Assembly: GCA_030639665.1 (NCBI GenBank)
Contig: DAOWCC010000128.1
Location: 1 to 7,046 of the forward strand
Reading direction: 5' to 3'
DNA from: Elusimicrobiota bacterium
GTDB lineage: Bacteria; Elusimicrobiota; Elusimicrobia; Elusimicrobiales; UBA9959
DNA: 7,046 nucleotides
The stretch's first letter is position 1, and every line of letters starts with the position of its first letter. The notes beneath the pieces are model-generated. The model was not told the origin of the DNA, ran no database searches, and saw nothing but the letters and a program-made list of their open reading frames with translations. Positions 1-5,995 of this stretch are shown in pieces. The translations under genes and the position numbers were made by a program.

Positions 1-2049
1 ATCCAACGGATTGTTTGAATAATCTTTAAAATAGACTTTGATATTCCATGTTCCCGCGTCGGGATCTTTAATAACCGTTTTTTCAATTGGGCCTTCGCCG
101 GAAACATTCGCGGGGAATCCTCCCCATATATAATTTCCTGTGGGAGATTTTAATTCCAAATCCAGATTATTAATCAAATCTCCGTTTCCTTGAATTACCG
201 CGTCGTCATAAGTCATAGTTACGAGGAGTTTCTTGGTTCCCACGGGGACATCTATTGTCCATTCGTCCGTTTCATCTTCATCTTGTTTTAAATTGCCTAC
301 AGCTCCCAAAACTTGAAATGATTCTTCATCATAGTTATACATCATAGAGAATGGATTGATAAGTCCATATCCGACATCAGTATTGGCATAGCCGTGAGCG
401 GCTATGTCGCTGTTGGCTGCAATAGGTATCGCTGTATTTATCATCATGGCTTTAACATATTCTGTAATGCCGGTAAAATCTCCTGTCCATTCCCTGTAAA
501 GAGCCAAAGCTCCCGCGACAGGCGGCGCGGCCTGGCTTGTACCACTCGCTCTTGATTAACAGGGATTTTCTGTCCAGTTTCCGTGGGAGCAATGGGAAGA
601 ATTTGAAATTATATATGCTCCGGGTGCTACTAGTTCAGGTTTCATTCTTTCCGAGTCTTGAGTCGGACCTTTCGAGCTGTTAATATAAAGTTTACCTATG
701 TTGCTTGGTCTGCTGTCTATATTGCCTACGGAAATTACATTTTTACCTGTTGCCGGAAGTTCTATGGTTGAATCCCCTATATTTCCGGTATTTCCCGCCG
801 CCACTGTAATAACTATATCGTTATCATTCGCATGGCTATCAATTATATCGGTGGTAGCGTCATAACTATAGTCGCCATTTATACCTACGGACAAATTGGC
901 AACTTGAACGCTGGCGCTTTTCCATTTTGAAAGAGCGACACTGGTATAGGTTGATTTTGTTACCATGTATATTTGAGCATCGGGGGCTACCCCTTTAACA
1001 TCATACTCTCCTATAACATTTAAACGGCCTCTAGACGCTATTATTCCTGAAACATGGCTGCCATGTCCGGTTTCATCATCTCCTAAATAACTGTCGGGAT
1101 GGATAGAGCCGGAAGGGAAATCAATTGTATTGTCGGTTTGTATTCCGCTATCTTGAACACCAACAATTACTCCGCTTCCGGTAAATCCGATACCCCATGA
1201 GTCGGGAGCGGATATTATCTCGCGGCTATCATCGGGTTCATAATAGTCTGTTTGGGGAGTCAGTTTCTTTTGTTTGCTGATTCTTCTGACCCATGGAAAA
1301 ATCGCCACTTTGTTGAAATCTTTATAATGAAGATTTACAGTGTAGGAATTGATTGTTTTATAAAAACCTTGAACATGTATGCCCATGTCCGAAAGCTGTT
1401 GTTTATATTCAGGTTTGGGCTCGCCAAAAATTTTTATATAAGCGCCTTTTGCAGTATTTTTTGGAGGCGCGGCGGCGTATTTATATTCGTCCTTGTATTC
1501 ACCGACCCATTTTATAAATTCAAATTGTTCAAGTTTTTTTATTGATTTAAGCGGCAGTTTCACGAGAATCGATGAATGTCCTATCGGTCCCAAATAAGTC
1601 AACCCCAATTCCATCATGGCAATGGTTTCGTTCATTGAACAATCTCTTTCAAATTGGATAATGGCGATTATTTCTTTTTCTTTGTTTTCGGTTTTTTGAG
1701 TTTTTTCACCAAGACTTTTTTCAATGCCTTTTTGAGGAGTAAAATGTCGTCCCGCGATATAAATTCGTTTTCGCCTTGATTCCTGAAAAGCGGTTCTTTT
1801 TCTTGATTTTTTTTTGGAGAGAGAGTCGAATTTTTTGCCGTGTTGAGAGTTATATTCCTTAATAAGATTTACAGCTTCAGCCGGCGGCAGGCCTGTGATT
1901 TTTTTATTGAATTTTCCGGCGGGCGTTTCACTTTCCTTAATTCTAGGACCGGTATATTTTTTATTTTCTCTCAATATAGGAGGACCGGCAAATGCGGGAA
2001 TTAGAACCGAGAAAAACAGGAAAATAGTTGTTAAAGATATGAGTTTCAT
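1..2049 (-). pseudogene. Secreted subtilisin-like serine protease (S8, KP-43-like), interrupted by an in-frame stop and cut by the left edge
   Basis: This is a subtilase with a signal peptide (residues 1-21, MKLISL... to AFA), a long pro-region, a catalytic domain from about residue 273, and a C-terminal beta domain from about 583. Visible catalytic motifs are Asp300 (VGVQDSGIQ), His329 (GHGSHVSG) and the oxyanion Asn420 (AAGNTG). Codon 498 (558-556) is TAA. The same frame then continues without interruption to base 1 as SRASGTSQAAPPVAG, so the catalytic Ser505 lies after the stop. The C-terminal part (LLVTMTYDDA, NNLDLELKSPTG, GTWNIKVYF) resembles the KP-43 jelly-roll domain. I chose the ATG at 2049 because it begins a classic signal peptide. 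The upstream ATG at 2163 lies above the best promoter and would add 38 unlikely residues. No clear Shine-Dalgarno site precedes 2049. As written, the product is 497 residues and should be inactive. A point nonsense mutation or a sequencing error at a Tyr-type codon is the simplest explanation. Confidence 0.9.
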
Positions 2050-2131
2050 AAGTATTCGGCTGAAAACTAAATAAACCCTCTTTCTTATATTTTGCAAACA
2101 ACTTTCAAGATGCCTTATACAATATATAATC

Positions 2132-2160
2132 AAGATATTAAACTTCGCGTTTAATGTCAA
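2132..2160 (-). promoter_or_regulatory. Sigma70-like promoter of the protease gene
   Basis: On the minus strand a perfect -35 TTGACA (2160-2155) is followed after 17 nt by TATCTT (2137-2132, 4 of 6 matches). Transcription would begin near 2125, leaving a leader of about 75 nt before the ATG at 2049. This position excludes the upstream in-frame ATG at 2163 as the start. Confidence 0.55.
2137..2155. promoter_or_regulatory. 19-bp palindrome in the protease promoter spacer, candidate operator
   Basis: The sequence ATTAAAC-TTCGC-GTTTAAT has perfect 7-bp arms around a 5-nt centre. It fills the spacer between the -35 and -10 hexamers of the protease promoter, where a bound dimeric repressor would block RNA polymerase. 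The regulator is unknown. AT-rich arms make chance occurrence possible. Confidence 0.4.
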
Positions 2161-2210
2161 CAACGATAAAGCCGTTATGGTAAAGAGAGCGGTATATTTT
2201 AGATTTAAGG

Positions 2211-2238
2211 TTGCCGAATAAATAAAATTTGGTATATT
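2211..2238 (+). promoter_or_regulatory. Sigma70-like promoter of the ADP-ribosylglycohydrolase operon
   Basis: TTGCCG (2211-2216, 4 of 6 matches) and TATATT (2233-2238, 5 of 6) are separated by 16 nt. The expected start near 2245 gives a leader of about 26 nt that carries the ribosome binding site. Confidence 0.5.
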
Positions 2239-2259
2239 CTTGTAAGTGATAAAAAAAAT

Positions 2260-2265
2260 GGGGAG
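2260..2265 (+). promoter_or_regulatory. Ribosome binding site of the ADP-ribosylglycohydrolase
   Basis: GGGGAG lies 5 nt before the ATG at 2271 and fixes that start. It is the clearest Shine-Dalgarno sequence in the left half of the window. Confidence 0.65.
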
Positions 2266-2270
2266 ATGAT

Positions 2271-3041
2271 ATGATTGGAGCTATAGCCGGAGATATAATA
2301 GGTTCTGTCTATGAGGTTTTTAATACTAAAAAGAAAGATTTTAAATTATTTTCCTTTAGGTCCGGTTTTACGGATGATACCGTTCTCACCATCGCGGTGG
2401 CGGATGCCATATTAAATTCAAAAGATTATTCCTCTTCAATAAAGAAATGGGCGTGGCGTCATCCTTTAGCGGGCTATGGCGGAAAGTTTTCTTTATGGTT
2501 CTTATTAAATAAAACAGGTCCTTATAATAGTTGGGGGAACGGTTCGGCAATGAGAGTTAGTCCTGTCGGTTTTGCTTTTGATAATCTTGAAAAAGTGCTT
2601 GAAGAAGCCAAGAAAAGCGCTGAGGTTACTCATAATCATCCAGAAGGAATAAAAGGCGCTCAAGCTGTAGCCTCCGCTATATTTTTGAGTAGAACCGGAA
2701 AAAGCAAAGCTGAGATTAAAAAATATATAGAAGAGGAATTTAAATATAATCTGGATAGAACTCTTTTGGAAATAAGACCCGGATATAAATTTGATGTCAG
2801 TTGCCAAGGTTCTGTGCCTGAGGCGATAATTTCATTTCTTGAATCATCCGATTATGAGGATGCCATAAGAAACGCCGTATCACTTGGCGGCGACAGCGAT
2901 ACAATTGCCTGCATAACCGGCGGTATTGCTCAGGCATTTTATAAGGGCGCGCCACCGGCAATAATTGAAAAAGCGAGAGCTAAACTTACCAAAAAAATGA
3001 TAAAAATTCTTGACGAATTTAATAAGAAATATAAGCTATGA
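2271..3041 (+). CDS. ADP-ribosylglycohydrolase family protein (DraG-like)
   Basis: This 256-residue protein is a complete member of the ADP-ribosylglycohydrolase (DraG/ARH) fold, which hydrolyses ADP-ribose from modified macromolecules using a metal centre. The family's signatures appear in order: an N-terminal GAIAGDIIGSVYE (3-15), the metal-binding FTDDT (33-37), GNGSAMRVSPVG (89-100), THNHPEGIKGAQ (120-131) and SLGGDSDTIACITGG (204-218). All the expected Asp residues are present, so the enzyme looks active. There is no signal peptide, so it acts in the cytoplasm. It heads a coupled operon: its TGA overlaps the ATG of the next gene by 4 nt (ATGA, 3038-3041). The substrate (protein, nucleic acid or free ADP-ribosyl compound) cannot be told from sequence. 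No ADP-ribosyltransferase partner is visible in the window. Confidence 0.93.
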   Translation: MIGAIAGDIIGSVYEVFNTKKKDFKLFSFRSGFTDDTVLTIAVADAILNSKDYSSSIKKWAWRHPLAGYGGKFSLWFLLNKTGPYNSWGNGSAMRVSPVGFAFDNLEKVLEEAKKSAEVTHNHPEGIKGAQAVASAIFLSRTGKSKAEIKKYIEEEFKYNLDRTLLEIRPGYKFDVSCQGSVPEAIISFLESSDYEDAIRNAVSLGGDSDTIACITGGIAQAFYKGAPPAIIEKARAKLTKKMIKILDEFNKKYKL

Positions 3042-3337
3042 CCATTATGATAAAGATAGCCGGAATCTTAATGCTTTTGTTTGGCCTTTATATAGTGATA
3101 ATGAATTGGGCCGCGCAATTTCAAAATTACAGAAATAAAAAGAAAGGCATTAAAAAATTTATTTCTCCGGTTCCTTTTGTCGGTCCCATTTTTATCTGTA
3201 TGGGTTATGAATTTGCCGGTTTTTCTTTTACATGGTTTGTGTTTTTAAGCTTTTTGCTGGACCCGGGCACTGTCATAACAATAATCAGTCTTCCTTGGCT
3301 TTTTATGGCATTCCTTTCTCATAAGGGAGAAAAATAA
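3038..3337 (+). CDS. Small integral membrane protein, unknown function
   Basis: I do not recognise this 99-residue protein. It has a hydrophobic N-terminal helix at about 5-23, a basic segment at about 32-40 (YRNKKKGIKK) that should sit in the cytoplasm, and two further hydrophobic stretches at about 44-62 and 65-93. A PVPFVGP motif marks the start of the second. Its ATG overlaps the stop of the ADP-ribosylglycohydrolase gene by 4 nt, so translation is probably coupled. There is no separate Shine-Dalgarno site, and a second ATG at 3047 could also serve. Its stop overlaps the next start by 1 nt. Gene order suggests a function tied to its neighbours; this is inference only. Confidence 0.75.
   Translation: MTIMIKIAGILMLLFGLYIVIMNWAAQFQNYRNKKKGIKKFISPVPFVGPIFICMGYEFAGFSFTWFVFLSFLLDPGTVITIISLPWLFMAFLSHKGEK
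3323..3330 (+). promoter_or_regulatory. Ribosome binding site of the third operon gene
   Basis: AAGGGAGA inside the 3' end of the upstream gene precedes the ATG at 3337 by about 6-7 nt. The site gives the third gene its own initiation signal in addition to the TAATG overlap. Confidence 0.6.
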
Positions 3338-3636
3338 TGGAATTGATTTCTTATATTTTAATGGCTGTTTCAGTGGGAGTGTTCCTTTACAATGTAATCA
3401 TATATCAGAAAAATGTCATGTATGAATTTAGAGATGAAATGGGAACCTCTATGACATTCAGTTCTTATTGCGCTATAAGTATAATTGTGCTTTCAATATC
3501 TTTGTTTATTCATCCGGCGGTAAAATGGTACTGGGGTTTGATTGCTCTCATATTTGCGGGCTTTGCTCATCTTATATTGCGGCCATTAACGCATTACGCG
3601 CTTAAAATTTTTAAACTTGTAGACCGCAAGAATTAA
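3337..3636 (+). CDS. Small three-helix membrane protein, unknown function
   Basis: This 99-residue protein is not recognised. It has predicted membrane helices at about 3-23, 43-58 and 64-82, separated by a charged loop (MYEFRDEMGTS, 28-38) and followed by a basic tail ending in DRKN. It is the last gene of the operon that starts with the ADP-ribosylglycohydrolase, and it overlaps the preceding stop by one base (TAATG). It has the same length as its upstream neighbour (99 residues), but I see no clear sequence similarity between the two, so they are not an obvious duplication. A good Shine-Dalgarno site supports expression. Confidence 0.75.
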   Translation: MELISYILMAVSVGVFLYNVIIYQKNVMYEFRDEMGTSMTFSSYCAISIIVLSISLFIHPAVKWYWGLIALIFAGFAHLILRPLTHYALKIFKLVDRKN

Positions 3637-3650
3637 AACTTTCAGGGTTT

Positions 3651-3668
3651 CAAAATTTTATAATTTTG
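3651..3668. repeat. AT-rich inverted repeat between convergent genes, weak terminator candidate
   Basis: CAAAATT and AATTTTG form 7-bp perfect arms around TTAT, 14 nt after the stop of the last operon gene. It lies between convergent transcription units (3636 and 3735). The stem is AT-rich and no T-run follows on either strand, so termination here would be weak. I see no better terminator in 3637-3734. Confidence 0.3.
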
Positions 3669-3734
3669 TGGATAAGCCGAAGATTAAAGAGGATTCGTTT
3701 GAAGAATTAAGAATTATTATAAAAAGAAACTGCC

Positions 3735-4508
3735 TCATATCATGCCTGCGCCGAGTAATATCGCAATGGCAAATAGCATGACTCCCACTATGGTTTGAAC
3801 GGTTTGCATCTTTATTTTCTTCATGGTTTTTCTGCCTATAAAAACGCCGGCAAAGGCGAATATAACGGCCAGAAACATAATGGTTAAGTGGCTCTGATAA
3901 TCGGATTTCATTATATTGTTCCAATAAACGGATATTCTGGAAACATCTACGAAAGCTGCCACTATAACTCCTGTGGCTATATAGCCTTCTTTGCCTAAAC
4001 CCGCTTTTAATAGGAACATGCTTCTGAGAGCTCCTTGATGTCCGGATAAGCCGCCGAAAAAACCACTCAAAGCTCCTCCGAAAGGTAAAATCTTTTCAGG
4101 GAAACTTATGTTTTTAAATTTTGGGAATGTTTCAAGTATCAGGAATAATAAAAGTAATACCGCTATTACAATCTTTAGGGCGCTTATTTCCATTGTTTTT
4201 CCTGAAATTTGATAGATATATAAGGGCTCTATTTTTTCAAGGAAGAATAAGAGTTTTGCTCCGATAAATGCCATTAAAAAAGCGGGCAGGCCGAATTTCA
4301 AAACCACTTTCCAGGTTGCGTCTTTCCAGAGGAGAGACACTTTTAATATATTGTTTAAAAAATGCACTATGGCTGTTAAAGCGATGGCGGTGTCAATTGG
4401 AAAAAATAATATAAATACCGGCATTAAAATTGTGCCTAAGCCGAAGCCTGAAAAAAAAGTAAGGAAAGAGGCGGCTAAAGCCGCTATGGGAATTATAAAA
4501 ATCATCAT
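3735..4508 (-). CDS. TauE/SafE family (TSUP, DUF81) anion permease
   Basis: This 257-residue multi-pass inner-membrane protein has the layout of the TauE/SafE sulfite exporter family. Two homologous halves each begin with a glycine-rich re-entrant motif: GFGLGT (21-26) in the first half and GGLSGHQGALRS (152-163) in the second. Hydrophobic helices run through residues 3-35, 65-90, 110-127, 143-165, 175-198 and 207-257. Length is typical. Family members export or take up small sulfur- or carboxyl-containing anions such as sulfite or sulfoacetate. The substrate here is unknown, and no sulfur-metabolism gene lies beside it to narrow it. It stands alone on its strand, convergent with the upstream operon and divergent from the outer-membrane protein gene. 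Two consecutive ATG codons (4508 and 4505) could start it. No Shine-Dalgarno site is present. Confidence 0.88.
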   Translation of the reverse strand: MMIFIIPIAALAASFLTFFSGFGLGTILMPVFILFFPIDTAIALTAIVHFLNNILKVSLLWKDATWKVVLKFGLPAFLMAFIGAKLLFFLEKIEPLYIYQISGKTMEISALKIVIAVLLLLFLILETFPKFKNISFPEKILPFGGALSGFFGGLSGHQGALRSMFLLKAGLGKEGYIATGVIVAAFVDVSRISVYWNNIMKSDYQSHLTIMFLAVIFAFAGVFIGRKTMKKIKMQTVQTIVGVMLFAIAILLGAGMI

Positions 4509-4514
4509 AAGTGT

Positions 4515-4543
4515 ATTTTAGAAGTTTATTAATAAATGTCCAA
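4515..4543 (-). promoter_or_regulatory. Candidate promoter giving a leaderless TauE-family mRNA
   Basis: On the minus strand TTGGAC (4543-4538) and TAAAAT (4520-4515, 5 of 6 matches) are 17 nt apart. The -10 ends 6 nt before the ATG, so the transcript would begin at or next to the start codon. The absence of any Shine-Dalgarno sequence fits this. A 12-bp palindrome TTTATTAATAAA (4525-4536) lies in the spacer, but its AT content makes it weak evidence. Confidence 0.35.
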
Positions 4544-4569
4544 GATGAAAAAAATTCTATGTTTTTGGT

Positions 4570-4597
4570 TTGAATTTTTCGTAGAATTGGAGATATT
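4570..4597 (+). promoter_or_regulatory. Weak candidate promoter of the outer-membrane protein gene
   Basis: TTGAAT (4570-4575) and GATATT (4592-4597) are 16 nt apart and match consensus at 4 of 6 positions each. The position suits the GTG start at 4628 with a leader of about 25 nt. Confidence 0.3.
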
Positions 4598-4617
4598 GTT
4601 ATTAAGGCATTAAATTC

Positions 4618-4624
4618 GGGGGGA
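4618..4624 (+). promoter_or_regulatory. Ribosome binding site that decides a GTG start
   Basis: A purine block GGGGGGA ends 3 nt before the GTG at 4628. No ATG lies in frame before the signal peptide, so this block supports the GTG start. The spacing is short. Confidence 0.45.
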
Positions 4625-4627
4625 TTT

Positions 4628-5212
4628 GTGAAAATAATATTATTAATTGCTTTTTTGTTTGCTCCCAATATGGCATTGGCAGATGACTTGGAGAAATGGA
4701 CTTTGTCTCTCAGCAGAGGTGCATTTTCCGAAAAGAAGCAAAGTGGAGTAAGCATAGAAACGGGGCCACTTATCGGCTTTGAGGCGGCGCGCCGGTTCTC
4801 GGATAAAATTGATATTGGTTTTGAATTTTCAAAAGGCGGGACTGAAAAAGAATCCGTATTATTACCCGGGCTTAAGTTTGAGTACAATAACTATTTCTCA
4901 ATGATATTCCTTAATTATAGCCTCGATAAAGTGATTAAAGGACTTTATATCGGCCCGCAAGCGGGCATTATAATGCGTTCCTATATTAAAACCAATGATA
5001 ATATTGATATGACCGCGGTTGCTAAGGGGATAAAGATTGGTTGGGGTCACAAATTAAGAGGGAGATTTTCCTTAGGTCTGCAGGCTCAATATGTGGATGT
5101 TAATAAAGCAAGTAAAACCGTGCGGGAGGGAAGTCCTTCAATGGATGTGACATACAGCGTTCCACAAACCAGTTTCATTAAATATCTGATGAGTCTTAAA
5201 TATAGATTTTAA
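4628..5212 (+). CDS. Small outer-membrane beta-barrel protein, unknown function
   Basis: This 194-residue protein starts with GTG and carries a signal peptide of about 18 residues (KIILLIAFLF to MALA, then DD). The mature part alternates polar and hydrophobic residues in short strands ending in glycines or aromatics (WTLSLSRG, IDIGFEFSKG, SMIFLNYSL, GLYIGPQAGI, FSLGLQAQYVDV). It ends in SLKYRF, with the terminal Phe that the Bam machinery recognises in outer-membrane barrels. About eight strands fit the length, as in small OmpW/OmpX-type porin-like barrels, but I cannot assign a specific family. This is the best evidence that the host has an outer membrane. The AT-rich hairpin that begins at its stop codon could terminate its transcript. 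Confidence 0.8.
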   Translation: MKIILLIAFLFAPNMALADDLEKWTLSLSRGAFSEKKQSGVSIETGPLIGFEAARRFSDKIDIGFEFSKGGTEKESVLLPGLKFEYNNYFSMIFLNYSLDKVIKGLYIGPQAGIIMRSYIKTNDNIDMTAVAKGIKIGWGHKLRGRFSLGLQAQYVDVNKASKTVREGSPSMDVTYSVPQTSFIKYLMSLKYRF

Positions 5213-5233
5213 AAAATACATGCGTATTTTTTA
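5210..5233 (+). terminator. Hairpin overlapping the stop codon of the outer-membrane protein gene
   Basis: Perfect 10-bp arms, TAAAAAATAC and GTATTTTTTA, enclose the loop ATGC. The 3' arm supplies a run of six T. The first arm includes the TAA stop. The stem has only one G-C pair, so it may be a weak or partial terminator. Its symmetry would let it act on both strands. Confidence 0.45.
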
Positions 5234-5406
5234 CCCCGCGGATTACTAGATGTAATCCGCGAGATGAAAGAAGTGTTCCATTGGGAACATTACTGTTTTT
5301 GAATGTGCTTAGATTGCGCCGTCTGATAGGCATAGCTTCTGCCTGCCCGCCGACGCAGTAGTGGCGGGATACGGCACCCGGCATAGCCTTGGAATCTGCG
5401 GGGGGT
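5233..5406. repeat. GC-rich structured intergenic repeat-like element
   Basis: This block contrasts with its AT-rich surroundings: 5311-5400 is about 62% G+C by count. It holds several nested inverted repeats: 5237-5246/5252-5261, 5274-5279/5284-5289 (TGTTCC/GGAACA), 5328-5332/5340-5344 (AGGCA/TGCCT) and CCCGCC/GGCGGG at 5346-5351/5363-5368, enclosed by GCCGT/ACGGC at 5318-5322/5371-5375. Its two ends form an imperfect inverted repeat (5233-5246 against 5391-5406, two mismatches and a 2-nt gap). GGCATAGC occurs near 5329-5336 and again at 5380-5387. The only open frame here, on the minus strand, overlaps these structures and looks spurious. The features suggest a dispersed non-coding repeat (REP/MITE-like), which one window cannot prove. 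Confidence 0.5.
5237..5261. repeat. Perfect 10-bp stem-loop without a T-run
   Basis: CGCGGATTAC (5237-5246) and GTAATCCGCG (5252-5261) pair perfectly around TAGAT. No T-run follows on either strand, so it is not an intrinsic terminator. It could stabilise an mRNA 3' end or be a protein-binding palindrome. It forms the left end of the GC-rich element. Confidence 0.65.
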
Positions 5407-5426
5407 TTATAGCTATGCGGGTTTTT
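5377..5426 (+). terminator. Bulged hairpin followed by a T-run, possible terminator
   Basis: CCC plus GCATAGC (5377-5387, with a bulged G at 5380) pairs with GCTATGC plus GGG (5412-5421). Five T follow at 5422-5426. The 24-nt loop is long, which lowers confidence. It faces the same way as the outer-membrane protein gene. Confidence 0.4.
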
Positions 5427-5451
5427 ATGAATAATTAGTCCGGAAATTTTT

Positions 5452-5490
5452 AAAGCGGGCTTCCTATAAATAGAAAGCCCGCTTTTTTTT
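5452..5490 (+). terminator. Strong intrinsic terminator between convergent genes
   Basis: AAAGCGGGCTT (5452-5462) and AAGCCCGCTTT (5475-5485) form an 11-bp stem with a 12-nt loop, followed by T to 5490. The T-run favours the plus strand. Read on the minus strand the hairpin starts 12 nt past the stop of the exported protein gene, but it is followed by only TTT, so it may end that transcript less efficiently. Confidence 0.85.
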
Positions 5491-5501
5491 AAACTTTGCC
5501 T

Positions 5502-5954
5502 TTATTTAGTTTGGTAAAACCAAGGCAGGGAAGTATATCTATTGAAACTTACCGTGCATTTATATATGGAACCATCTCCTATAACCGCGACTTGTTTCAA
5601 TGTTTTTTCTTCAAAAATATATCCGCACACAGTATCTCCGGCGGCATATAAATACATTGTATAAGTCTTATAATTGCGTGTGTCAAATACACTTCTGACA
5701 TAAAGAACGCCATCATCGGCAAATTCAAAAATCTTTTTCATTGTAAACTTCTCTTCATACTCTTTTGAGAAAGCTTGAATCAGCTGTTTGGATTGTAGTT
5801 TGGTAATCTTGCTTGTTTCTTTTAAGACAATTTCAGGGCCTGTTTGAAGATCGCTCATTCTTGCCATTTGAATCAATGTATCTCCAAATAAACACGCGCT
5901 TGCGGCAGTAGCGGACATAACGGATAAAACTAATACTAATATAATTTTCTTCAT
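5502..5954 (-). CDS. Exported protein of unknown function with three cysteines
   Basis: This 150-residue protein starts with a signal peptide (MKKIILVLVL to AASA) that ends just before Cys21. Cleavage by signal peptidase I is likely. A lipoprotein reading at ASAC is possible but fits the lipobox poorly because -3 is Ala. The mature part has Cys110 and Cys133 (DTVCGY, IYKCTV), which could form a disulfide in the periplasm. Its C-terminal half is rich in short beta-type segments (GVLYVRSVF, TYTMYLYAAG, QVAVIGD). I do not recognise a family. The ATG at 5954 is chosen over the in-frame TTG at 5966, because GGAG (5964-5961) overlaps that TTG and stands 6 nt before the ATG. The gene is monocistronic with its own promoter and palindrome upstream. 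Confidence 0.8.
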   Translation of the reverse strand: MKKIILVLVLSVMSATAASACLFGDTLIQMARMSDLQTGPEIVLKETSKITKLQSKQLIQAFSKEYEEKFTMKKIFEFADDGVLYVRSVFDTRNYKTYTMYLYAAGDTVCGYIFEEKTLKQVAVIGDGSIYKCTVSFNRYTSLPWFYQTK

Positions 5955-5960
5955 TTTATT

Positions 5961-5964
5961 CTCC
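5961..5964 (-). promoter_or_regulatory. Ribosome binding site fixing the exported protein start
   Basis: GGAG on the minus strand is 6 nt from the ATG at 5954. It overlaps the alternative TTG codon at 5966 and so argues against that start. Confidence 0.6.
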
Positions 5965-5978
5965 AATCGAATTAAGTT

Positions 5979-5995
5979 TAAGGTTTAAAACCTTA
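5979..5995. promoter_or_regulatory. 17-bp palindrome next to the -10 box, candidate operator
   Basis: TAAGGTTT-A-AAACCTTA has perfect 8-bp arms and overlaps the -10 box of the exported protein gene. An 8-bp direct repeat TAAGTTTA flanks it at 5973-5980 and 5999-6006. A bound regulator here would interfere with transcription start. No regulator is known. Confidence 0.45.

Noticed and set aside
535..564. Programmed readthrough or reassigned TAA codon
   Set aside because: TAA is used as a normal stop at 3337, 3636, 5212 and 5502, and the context after the stop (TCAAGA) is not a known readthrough signal.
1252..1545. 97-codon open frame on the plus strand
   Set aside because: It lies wholly inside the protease gene on the other strand, has no ribosome binding site and shows no family features.
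2050..2163. Upstream ATG extension of the protease
   Set aside because: The ATG at 2163 lies above the TTGACA promoter, and the extra 38 residues would bury the signal peptide.
2505..2807. 100-codon minus-strand frame
   Set aside because: It is antisense to conserved motifs of the ADP-ribosylglycohydrolase, which is clearly the real gene.
3658..3924. 88-codon minus-strand frame
   Set aside because: It overlaps the 3' end of the TauE-family gene in another frame, and its protein is of low plausibility.
4393..4887. 164-codon minus-strand frame
   Set aside because: It spans the TauE start, the divergent promoter region and the signal peptide of the outer-membrane protein, so it conflicts with two better genes.
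5196..5384. 62-codon minus-strand frame
   Set aside because: It is translated from the hairpin-rich repeat, and its arginine/glycine-rich composition follows from the inverted repeats.
5210..5490. CRISPR array
   Set aside because: The repeats are inverted, differ from each other and are not evenly spaced.
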